DNA of 20,691 nucleotides from GCA-2737125 sp044336815 (GTDB lineage Bacteria; Actinomycetota; Actinomycetes; S36-B12), in the NCBI GenBank assembly GCA_044336815.1, contig JBIIOU010000019.1:1-20691 (forward strand), written 5' to 3'. Shown here piece by piece: positions 14,593 to 20,691 of this stretch (its first letter is position 1; the number at the start of each line of letters is the position of its first letter). Both the position numbers and the translations under genes were made by a program. A model generated the notes under the pieces. The model did not search any database. It was not told the origin of the DNA and saw nothing but the letters and a program-made list of their open reading frames with translations.

Positions 14593-16377
14593 TCATCGCC
14601 CGGCCGCGTACCCTTGCGCACCTCGTGGGTTTGCAGCTGCGCCAAGGAGCCCAGTTTCTGGGTCTCTAGTTACCACAGACAATCGACCTAGACTCCAGTC
14701 GCCGACGATAGTCACGCGATGCCCCAGCCGCACCAACTCGGCGCAAACGTCTTCATCCATTCTTCCCTCGATACTCACACCTGATTTAACCCAAGTACGC
14801 GGCCAGAATGACTCCGGGAAAGCCTGCGATAAAAATGCTGGCGCATCAATCGCCTCTTGTGGCGTGTAGCCGCAAACAATGGTTCGCAGAAGATATTGAA
14901 GTTGCCATTGATCTTGGCCGTCCCCGCCGGGGCTGCCAAGGGCAACTATCGGTTCATTTCCCTGCAGCACCAATGTTGGAGTGAGGGTCACTCTTGGGCG
15001 CTTACCGCCTTGAAGGCGCGAGGGTGAAGATTTATCCAGCCAAGATTGTTGTAGTCGTGAGTTGAGCGCAAAACCTAATCCAGGGATAATGGGGGAGGAT
15101 TGCAACCACCCACCGGATGGGGTAACAGCGATCATATTTCCCCATTGGTCGACGACATCAAGTTGGCAAGTATCGCCGCGGGTATGGCTAGGTTCCGGTG
15201 CTTTATGTGGTGTAGCTTCGCCACCCGCACCTTCTTGCAACGGTGGATGGTACGCGGTAAATCCAGGGACATCGCCAGGGCGAAGTTCCGCGCTCGCGGT
15301 CGAGCCGATCAAGGCCAGTCTTTTAATTATGTAGTCATCGGCTAGCAGACTTTCAATCGGCGCCTTCAAATCGCCGAAGTATCCATCTCTGTCTGCCATG
15401 GCAAGCTTGGTCGCTTCAAGAATCAGGTGAATACCCCGAGCAGTTGATGGATCCAATTCATCGTCTGAATATTTTTCAAGCATAAGCAGGATCTGCGCCA
15501 ACGCCGGGCCCTGAGTCCAGGCTCCCGCTTTCGCAATGGTGCGCCCACGAAATTTGACACAAACCGGGAGTTCATATTCGGCTCGGTAGTTTGCCAAGTC
15601 GCCGGGGCTGAGCAGCCCCGCGGCAAGTTTCCCGCTCGGTTGCCACGAAGGTAGTTTCACAAATTCAGCAATGCTCTGTGCAATGAATCCCGTAGACCAC
15701 TGGGTTCTCGCCGCTTCAATTCGAGAAGCCCGAGAGTTGGCCTGATCACCGACCTCGATCAGTTTCTCCAATACCCGGGCATATTCGATATTGAAAATTA
15801 TTGATCCAACTTCGGGAACCGCACCATCACGAAGCCAAGCCGCCGCGGAAGTCGGCCAGTGCTCCCGAAGAATTGGCGCAACATCACTAAGCGTTGCGTG
15901 GATCGACGCGGTAACCGGGAACCCGTCTCGCGCGTATTCAATTGCGAACTGAAGTACGTCAGCGAGCTCCCATGTTCCGTAGTCAAGTAAGAGGAGCATC
16001 CAGGCATCAAACTGGCCTGGGGTTGTAGTCGATAAGGTCCCTGAGCCAGGAACAGAGTTAAAGCCGTGGTCGTGAAACCACTCAATTGATGAGGCTAAAG
16101 GTGCGGGGCCGACCCCGGCTAGCACTTTCGTTACGCGCTCTTGGGCCGATGAGAAAATCCCGACCAACTCACCAGCTGGGCCATTTAGATTCGGCTCAAC
16201 AACCTGAAGCACGAATCCGCCTGCGACGGCGGCATCGAATGCGTTGCCACCGCGTTCTAGCACTGCTTGGGCCGACGCGGTCGCGAGCCAATGCGAACTT
16301 GATGCCATGCCGAATCGGCCGGTGAGGCTGGGCCGCGTGGTACTTGCCGGGCGCAAAGATGGGGGCTGACTCATCAT
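14593..16377 (-). CDS. gamma-glutamyltransferase-family Ntn hydrolase, atypical
   Basis: 594 residues of the gamma-glutamyltransferase (GGT) superfamily, probably autocleaved. The likely nucleophile is Thr403 (GDTCQLDVVDQWGNMIAVTP), at the start of the small subunit. The oxyanion/Gly loop is GSPGGDGQDQWQ (481-492), where classical GGT has GSPGGSRIIT. The N-terminal ERGGNAFDAAVAGG block is conserved. The Arg of the REMAP segment that binds the gamma-glutamyl carboxylate in classical GGT is absent: the aligned stretch is LAGVGPAPLAS. No signal peptide is seen, unlike secreted GGTs. Substrate is probably an amide or N-acyl compound other than glutathione. ATG 16377 (or 16374) lies in the loop of a 16-bp hairpin. 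It is the last gene of a leftward group after the alcohol dehydrogenase. Confidence 0.88.
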   Translation of the reverse strand: MMSQPPSLRPASTTRPSLTGRFGMASSSHWLATASAQAVLERGGNAFDAAVAGGFVLQVVEPNLNGPAGELVGIFSSAQERVTKVLAGVGPAPLASSIEWFHDHGFNSVPGSGTLSTTTPGQFDAWMLLLLDYGTWELADVLQFAIEYARDGFPVTASIHATLSDVAPILREHWPTSAAAWLRDGAVPEVGSIIFNIEYARVLEKLIEVGDQANSRASRIEAARTQWSTGFIAQSIAEFVKLPSWQPSGKLAAGLLSPGDLANYRAEYELPVCVKFRGRTIAKAGAWTQGPALAQILLMLEKYSDDELDPSTARGIHLILEATKLAMADRDGYFGDLKAPIESLLADDYIIKRLALIGSTASAELRPGDVPGFTAYHPPLQEGAGGEATPHKAPEPSHTRGDTCQLDVVDQWGNMIAVTPSGGWLQSSPIIPGLGFALNSRLQQSWLDKSSPSRLQGGKRPRVTLTPTLVLQGNEPIVALGSPGGDGQDQWQLQYLLRTIVCGYTPQEAIDAPAFLSQAFPESFWPRTWVKSGVSIEGRMDEDVCAELVRLGHRVTIVGDWSLGRLSVVTRDPETGLLGAAANPRGAQGYAAGR

Positions 16378-16397
16378 CTGTGTCAGCCCCCATCTTT
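16355..16397. terminator. 16-bp perfect hairpin over the Ntn-hydrolase start, terminator-like
   Basis: Arms AAAGATGGGGGCTGAC (16355-16370) and GTCAGCCCCCATCTTT (16382-16397) are perfectly complementary around an 11-base loop. A-rich and T-rich ends pair outside a GC-rich core, the form of a bidirectional intrinsic terminator. On the minus strand it lies 45 bases after the alcohol dehydrogenase stop and also contains the Ntn-hydrolase ATG and its only G-rich ribosome-site candidate. A smaller inverted repeat, CTCCC-CAAA-GGGAG (16399-16412), is adjacent. Confidence 0.75.
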
Positions 16398-16442
16398 TCT
16401 CCCCAAAGGGAGTAGCTATGCCATTTGCCTCAACCCTAAGTG

Positions 16443-17474
16443 CTAGGCGACTAGAACAACCTTTAGCGCGTTGGTGGTGGCGGCGTTCTTGAAAATGTCG
16501 TACCCCTCCACCGTGTCGCTCAGCGGAATTCTGTGGCTGATTAGCGTGGTCGCGTCAAGAGTGCCGGAGCTGATCGCTTTCATTAGCTGCGGGACCTTGA
16601 GTGCAGATGGGATGCCAGTTGTTATGGTGATTTGCTTTGCCCATAGTTTCTCGAGGTGCAAAGTTGCCGGCTCTTCATGGACTCCAATATTTGCGACGCG
16701 GCCACCTGAGCGCACTAGGTCTGCGGCTAACTCAAATGGTGCAGGGAACCCAGCGGCTTCGATGGTTACGTCTGCGCCGAGGCCCTCGGTCAGCTGGGCA
16801 ACCAATGCGTGTGCATCTTCTGGGCCAACCGCATGCGTGGCTCCGAGTTCCAGGGCCTTCTTGCGCCTGGACTCAACCAAGTCAACAACTACCAAGTTCG
16901 CAGGCGAGAAAAGTTTCGCGGTAAGTACAGTCGAAAGCCCAACCGGCCCGGCACCGACGATAACAACGGTGTCACCCGGAGCTACCTGACCCATCAGCAC
17001 GCCGATCTCGTATCCGGTCGCGAGGATGTCTGTGAGGAAGACGACCTGCTCGTCAGTCAGCTGATCTGGAATCTTGTAAAGGGAGTTTTGCGCGAACGGA
17101 ATTCGTGCGTATTCCGCTTGGACCCCATCAATTAAATGGCCCAAAGCCCAGCCGCCATTAAGGCACTGCCCATATTGTTGTGAGGTGCAAAAACGGCAGT
17201 AACCGCAAGCCGTTACGCAGGTGGCCAGAATTCGATCCCCAGGAACGACGTTTTTGACTGCTGAGCCGACTTCTTCGACCACCCCTACGCCTTCGTGGCC
17301 AAGGATTGTTCCGTGGGGCGTGTCTGGCACACCGCCCTTGACGATGTGCGTATCGGAGCCGCAAATTGTCGTGGTCGTGACACGCATGATGATGTCGGTG
17401 TCTTCCTGAATTTTTGGGTCAGGGCGATCGGTCCAGGTGATGCTCCCGGGCTGGTCGTAAACCAGTGCCTTCAT
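16443..17474 (-). CDS. zinc-dependent alcohol dehydrogenase (MDR family)
   Basis: 343 residues. Catalytic zinc ligands are Cys38 (ICGSDTH), His60 with Glu61 (GHEGVG), and probably Asp148. The structural zinc site is complete: Cys90, Cys93, Cys96 and Cys104. The cofactor motif GAGPVG is at 173-178, followed by an aspartate at the end of the next strand (VVVDLVESRRKK), suggesting NAD. The overall pattern fits secondary-alcohol/isopropanol-type dehydrogenases. AAGGAG with 6-7 bases to the ATG is a strong ribosome site. It follows the FAD monooxygenase gene after 93 bp and precedes the Ntn hydrolase, so the three form a leftward group. Likely role: oxidation of an alcohol intermediate or reduction of an aldehyde or ketone. 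Confidence 0.94.
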   Translation of the reverse strand: MKALVYDQPGSITWTDRPDPKIQEDTDIIMRVTTTTICGSDTHIVKGGVPDTPHGTILGHEGVGVVEEVGSAVKNVVPGDRILATCVTACGYCRFCTSQQYGQCLNGGWALGHLIDGVQAEYARIPFAQNSLYKIPDQLTDEQVVFLTDILATGYEIGVLMGQVAPGDTVVIVGAGPVGLSTVLTAKLFSPANLVVVDLVESRRKKALELGATHAVGPEDAHALVAQLTEGLGADVTIEAAGFPAPFELAADLVRSGGRVANIGVHEEPATLHLEKLWAKQITITTGIPSALKVPQLMKAISSGTLDATTLISHRIPLSDTVEGYDIFKNAATTNALKVVLVA

Positions 17475-17567
17475 TATTACTCCTTCATCTATCGTGCGCA
17501 GTCAGCGCTTGTGGGTGTGCTTTGATAAAAGTTTGGATCATTTGGGGGGTAAATATAGGAGTGGACT

Positions 17568-18770
17568 TTAGTAGACCGGCTGCAAGGACCCCTCCTTAAG
17601 GCCGAAGCGCAGGCTACGGTCGGCCGGGACCCACGAATTCTCAACTTGTGCGCGGGTCCCCATCATGACCACCCGATCAACCAAGGAGTTACCGATAGCG
17701 AGTTGACCGGGCTCCCAAGCCTTAAGGGCAGCGGAAATGTCGTTAGGGAATTTCTCCAAGCATTCTGCTAGTGCCCAAGCCTCAGCCGCGGCTTTGGCGG
17801 TGCCGGCTGCAGCATGCGGGCGTGCGACGAATGCCGCGTCTCCGAGTAATACCGCTCGGCCGAATACCATTTTGGAAACCCGCACATCCTGGACCTGCTG
17901 AATGTAAGGATGCTCAGTTCGCAGTACAAGTTCAGCTGCTGCTGGGGCGAGCTCGGTCACTACCGAGGCTTTCATCTCGTCAACGAATCTGTCCTGCACT
18001 TTGCCCGGGTGGATAGACACCTCACCGCGAAAACCCATTTTGTCGGTCATAACTTCTTCGAGCAGCAAGGGATCTGGCAAATTTCGGTACCACACGTAGT
18101 TGAATAGTCGGTTGCCTACATCAACTGATCCGTCAATATTTGGAATCGGATACATGCAGATGTGAGTGTTGTCGCCGAAGGAGTACCCGAGAGCGTCGCC
18201 GGTGAGCTGGATAGTTTCTGCGGTCAGTGCGCTCTCATGCACTGTGCCACGCCAGCCGATGTAGCCGGAATACTGAGTCTTTGTTTCAGGTAAAAGTCGC
18301 TTTCGCCCGGCCGAAGAAATACCGTCAGCGAAAACAACTAAATCGGCAGTGGCGATTTTGCCGTTGGTGAATCGAAGGGTTACGGAGTCTGCGTCCTGAT
18401 CCATGCCGACAAAACAGTGTCCGAGGTGGTAGCTGTCGCGCCCTAAATCCGCGAGGAGTCCGCGATAAAGAGTGCCCCAAGATGTGAAGCGCCATTCGAC
18501 GGGCTCTTCATAAACGATTTCGTTTTTTAAATCTAGGTAGCGCAAGTATCTCGAGACCGTGGACAGTCGATCCGGGTTTAGCTGGCTTCTTTCTTTGAAC
18601 CAGCGATAGGCTTCTGGTTGCAAGACAATGCCTCCACCTCGGCCGTCTAACTCCTCCGGGGTTCTTTCGTATACGTCTACTTCAAAGCCCAGGTCGCGCA
18701 AAAGCAGCGCCGTGGTTAGGCCACCAATTGAACCGCCCACGATCGCGGCCCTTTTACCACTCTTACTCAT
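17568..18770 (-). CDS. FAD-dependent monooxygenase, 2,6-dihydroxypyridine 3-hydroxylase-like
   Basis: A 400-residue class A flavoprotein hydroxylase. The dinucleotide motif GGSIGG is at 12-17, with Glu35 ending the second strand. FADG at 147-150 corresponds to the DG motif. The second FAD motif GDAAFVARPHAAAGTAKAAA starts at Gly310. The GDAAFVARPH form and RGGGIVLQPEA (44-54) recall 2,6-dihydroxypyridine 3-hydroxylase of nicotine-degrading Arthrobacter and its relatives, which hydroxylate electron-rich N-heterocycles or phenols with NADH and oxygen. This assignment is by recollection of motifs, so the substrate is tentative. GAGAGG about 9 bases before ATG 18770 is the ribosome site. It is divergent from the luciferase-like pair, with about 157 bp of shared control region. 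Confidence 0.85.
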   Translation of the reverse strand: MSKSGKRAAIVGGSIGGLTTALLLRDLGFEVDVYERTPEELDGRGGGIVLQPEAYRWFKERSQLNPDRLSTVSRYLRYLDLKNEIVYEEPVEWRFTSWGTLYRGLLADLGRDSYHLGHCFVGMDQDADSVTLRFTNGKIATADLVVFADGISSAGRKRLLPETKTQYSGYIGWRGTVHESALTAETIQLTGDALGYSFGDNTHICMYPIPNIDGSVDVGNRLFNYVWYRNLPDPLLLEEVMTDKMGFRGEVSIHPGKVQDRFVDEMKASVVTELAPAAAELVLRTEHPYIQQVQDVRVSKMVFGRAVLLGDAAFVARPHAAAGTAKAAAEAWALAECLEKFPNDISAALKAWEPGQLAIGNSLVDRVVMMGTRAQVENSWVPADRSLRFGLKEGSLQPVY

Positions 18771-18851
18771 AACGGTTTGCCTCTCTGGTCGCGCCCAGTG
18801 TGCACATAGTCACCCCTCCAAGGTACCCAAATCCTACTTTCACGAAACCCC

Positions 18852-18880
18852 TTGCTTACCACTGGAGTAGGTACTACACT
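18852..18880 (+). promoter_or_regulatory. candidate promoter for the luciferase-like monooxygenase pair
   Basis: TTGCTT (18852-18857) and TACACT (18875-18880) are separated by 17 bases. Transcription would start near 18887, giving a leader of about 40 bases to ATG 18928. Confidence 0.4.
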
Positions 18881-18927
18881 TCGTGCGAATTAGGACTCGG
18901 TAACTTCGCGTGCTTGGAGCGTATGTA

Positions 18928-19956
18928 ATGGAATTTGGCATCGGTCTTTGGGGAATGCAAAGCACTAGATCTGCGCTGCTTCCGCACCAAACTTTGTACC
19001 GTCGGCTCGGTGAATCATGCCAGGTGGCAGAGGGTTTGGGCTTTGAATCACTTTGGCTAACCGAGCACCGCTTTTGGTACGACGGATACCTGCCGGCGCT
19101 GCTAACCGCGGGCGGTTACATGGCGGGTGCCACCACCAAATTGCGCATCGGGACAGGTTGCCTTCTGTTACCTCAGCATGACCCGATCAGGATTGCCCAA
19201 GGAGTTGCGACCCTCGACCAAATCTCCCACGGACGGCTCGACTTTGGCGTAGCACTTGGCTACCGCGATCAGGAATTTGATGGGCTAGGTATCCATCGCA
19301 AGGAGCGCGCCGGGCGAATGGAAGCAGCATTAGATGTTCTTGCCGACGCTGCGGCTGGTCGACCAATACATGGAGACGGTCCGATCATCACCCCAACTCC
19401 GATTCAGAATCCAGTTCCGCTGTGGGTTGCTGCTGTCAGCGACAATGCGGTGAAGCGGGCAGCACGGCGCGGATTGAACCTTCTGCTTTCAGATGCACAC
19501 GATGATCGCCGAGCCGGCGAACTTGTTGAGCTCTACCACCGAACAGCACAAGAGCATGGTGTTGATAGCAGCGATGTGAGATTCGGAATTCTTCGTTATG
19601 TGTGGGTGGATGAATCCGCTGCCAACGCCGAAAAGGTTGTCATCCCACGCCTTCGCTCGTTCCTGCTTGAGCAACTTGGTGGCTGGCGGTACCTATCGGA
19701 TGAAGAAGGTAATTCCCTAGGTTTCGAGCAACCGGAGAAGCTACGCAAGGCAGCCGAAGGAGTTATCCGAAATAACGCTGCTATCGGGACACCTGAAACG
19801 GTAATTCGCCGGCTTAAGTCCCTTGAATCAGTTGGCGTGAATTTCATTGTGGCACGCAGTCACATGGTTTCAGAGTCACCAGATGATCTATACCAGGCGA
19901 TGTCACTCCTGGCGAATGAAGTTGCTCCCGCAGTTGTTAGCACAAGGAAGGCATGA
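18928..19956 (+). CDS. luciferase-like (LLM) flavin monooxygenase, first of a pair
   Basis: 342 residues in the bacterial luciferase-like TIM-barrel family. Landmarks are AEGLGFESLWLTEHRF near the N-terminus, RIGTGCLLLPQHDPIRIAQG, LDQISHGRLDFGVALGYRDQEF and, later, PLWVAAVSDNAVKRAARRG. Such enzymes use FMNH2 from a separate reductase, or F420 in some Actinobacteria, to oxidise aldehydes, sulfonates, amines or N-heterocycles. No flavin reductase is seen in the window. ATG 18928 is preferred because GGAG lies 9 bases upstream (18915-18918); an in-frame GTG at 18910 would place that site inside the gene. The stop is 1 bp from the start of a second LLM gene, so the two are coupled and may form a heterodimer as LuxA/LuxB do. 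Confidence 0.9.
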   Translation: MEFGIGLWGMQSTRSALLPHQTLYRRLGESCQVAEGLGFESLWLTEHRFWYDGYLPALLTAGGYMAGATTKLRIGTGCLLLPQHDPIRIAQGVATLDQISHGRLDFGVALGYRDQEFDGLGIHRKERAGRMEAALDVLADAAAGRPIHGDGPIITPTPIQNPVPLWVAAVSDNAVKRAARRGLNLLLSDAHDDRRAGELVELYHRTAQEHGVDSSDVRFGILRYVWVDESAANAEKVVIPRLRSFLLEQLGGWRYLSDEEGNSLGFEQPEKLRKAAEGVIRNNAAIGTPETVIRRLKSLESVGVNFIVARSHMVSESPDDLYQAMSLLANEVAPAVVSTRKA

Positions 19957-19957
19957 C

Positions 19958-20691
19958 ATGCGATTTGGTTTTGGTCCCTTTTCAGTAGAACAGCACGGCA
20001 ACGTTGGCTTGACTGAAGCGTACGAGATTATGGGCGACGCAGTTGAATTAGCGGAAAATTCCGGGTTCGACTCAGCCTGGATTGCCGAGCGTCACTTCTC
20101 CGAGGATGGCTATTGTTCAGCGGCATTTGTTGCCGCCGCAAACCTGGCTGCGCGCACGGAATCAATCCGCATCGGTGTCATGCCGATTTTGGGTTTGAGC
20201 CACCCACTGTATTTTGCCGAAGATGCAGCTGTCTTAGACAACCTCTCAGGTGGCCGAGCGATTATTTGCCCGATAAATGCGGTCGCACACGAAATGAAGG
20301 GTTATGGAATTTCCGAAGCGGATTACCTAGGCCGTTTCACCGAGTCACTCGATGTTTTATTCAAGGCTTGGGGTGCACGGCCGTTTCGCGCCGACGGAAA
20401 AATCTGGACAATCCCCGCCCAACTTGACGGCCATACTGAAAACGTCTCCGGGATGGTCATGGCAAGCCCTAAGCCAGCCCAATTTGATTTGCCGGTTTGG
20501 TTGGGCGGTTTCTGGGAGCCAGGTCGCACTCTGGCGGCAGAGCTCGGCCTACCAATGATTCTTGGGTCTATCTCTGACAACCAGGCACTCGGGTCTCTCT
20601 GGTCTGCCTATGATGAGAAAACCAAGAACCCGCGAGCCGCACAGCATATTGTCGTGCGAGATATTTACGTATCCACGGCCGATGATCCAGC
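19958..20691 (+). CDS. luciferase-like (LLM) flavin monooxygenase, second of a pair, partial
   Basis: Open from ATG 19958 to the right edge (244 complete codons), so the C-terminus is missing. The start MRFGFGPFSVEQHG, AENSGFDSAWIAERHFSEDG near 33-52, IRIGVMPILGLSHPLYFAED, LDNLSGGRAIICPINAV and FDLPVWLGGFWEPG are all LLM-family landmarks. The ribosome site AAGGAAGG (19944-19951) overlaps the end of the first LLM gene. It differs clearly from its neighbour, so this is an ancient pair and not a recent duplication. In the glycine-rich segment it has ICPINAV where the first protein has FGVALGY, so the two may have different active-site roles, as the LuxA and LuxB subunits do. Confidence 0.9.
   Translation, partial: MRFGFGPFSVEQHGNVGLTEAYEIMGDAVELAENSGFDSAWIAERHFSEDGYCSAAFVAAANLAARTESIRIGVMPILGLSHPLYFAEDAAVLDNLSGGRAIICPINAVAHEMKGYGISEADYLGRFTESLDVLFKAWGARPFRADGKIWTIPAQLDGHTENVSGMVMASPKPAQFDLPVWLGGFWEPGRTLAAELGLPMILGSISDNQALGSLWSAYDEKTKNPRAAQHIVVRDIYVSTADDP

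Noticed and set aside
14593..16377. Glutathione breakdown by GGT feeding 5-oxoproline to the PxpB/PxpC pair
   Set aside because: The GGT-family protein lacks the gamma-glutamyl-binding Arg segment, and PxpA and a cyclotransferase are absent from the window.
18799..18806. Palindrome TGTGCACA upstream of the FAD monooxygenase
   Set aside because: Eight bases is within chance expectation for the window and no promoter could be aligned to it.
18928..20691. A true light-emitting luciferase pair
   Set aside because: No luxCDE-type aldehyde genes are present, and LLM proteins are mostly catabolic monooxygenases in Actinobacteria.

Overview
The window looks like an actinobacterial chromosome segment devoted to catabolism. 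The base composition is moderately GC-rich (by eye, not computed), GTG starts are common, and several genes carry the -10-box-next-to-start layout of actinobacterial leaderless transcripts. The truncated gene at the left edge resembles the E2 domain of the actinobacterial 2-oxoglutarate decarboxylase/dehydrogenase Kgd. I see no rRNA, tRNA, CRISPR array, insertion sequence or phage gene. Coding density is high and no gene-free stretch exceeds 300 bp.

Layout. (1) 1-2023, minus strand: SDR dehydrogenase, small cupin, then an acyltransferase (E2) domain running off the left edge. (2) 2024-2302: divergent control region with several repeats. (3) 2303-10215, plus strand: a GAF/PucR-type regulator followed by seven enzymes: SDR, 3-hydroxyacyl-CoA-dehydrogenase-like enzyme, rhodanese, AHL-lactonase-like metallo-beta-lactamase-fold hydrolase, ketopantoate-reductase-like enzyme, ABM-domain protein and FabG-like SDR. 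(4) 10234-11229, minus: a LacI-family regulator. (5) 11354-14584, plus: a histidinol-dehydrogenase paralogue of the sulfopropanediol-dehydrogenase (HpsN) type, then a PxpB/PxpC-like (AHS1/AHS2) pair. A perfect 12-bp palindrome sits between the -35 and -10 elements of this operon's likely promoter, next to the lacI gene. (6) 14593-18770, minus: FAD aromatic-type hydroxylase, zinc alcohol dehydrogenase, and an atypical gamma-glutamyltransferase-family Ntn hydrolase whose start codon lies in the loop of a 16-bp perfect hairpin. (7) 18928-end, plus: two tandem luciferase-like flavin monooxygenases, the second cut by the window edge.

How it fits together (inference). Two regulators, three SDRs, several other oxidoreductases, two flavin oxygenase systems and two hydrolases of lactone or amide type suggest stepwise oxidation, ring or C-N cleavage and hydrolysis of one or more small organic substrates. 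The HW-type 3-hydroxyacyl-CoA-dehydrogenase-like enzyme, the lactonase-like hydrolase, the SDRs and the pyridine-hydroxylase-like FAD enzyme recall bacterial vitamin B6 and nicotine/pyridine degradation, but no substrate can be fixed from sequence alone. The most useful leads are the hairpin at the Ntn hydrolase start, the non-canonical substrate pocket of that enzyme, the LacI operator over the hisD-like promoter, and the PxpB/PxpC pair lacking its usual partners.
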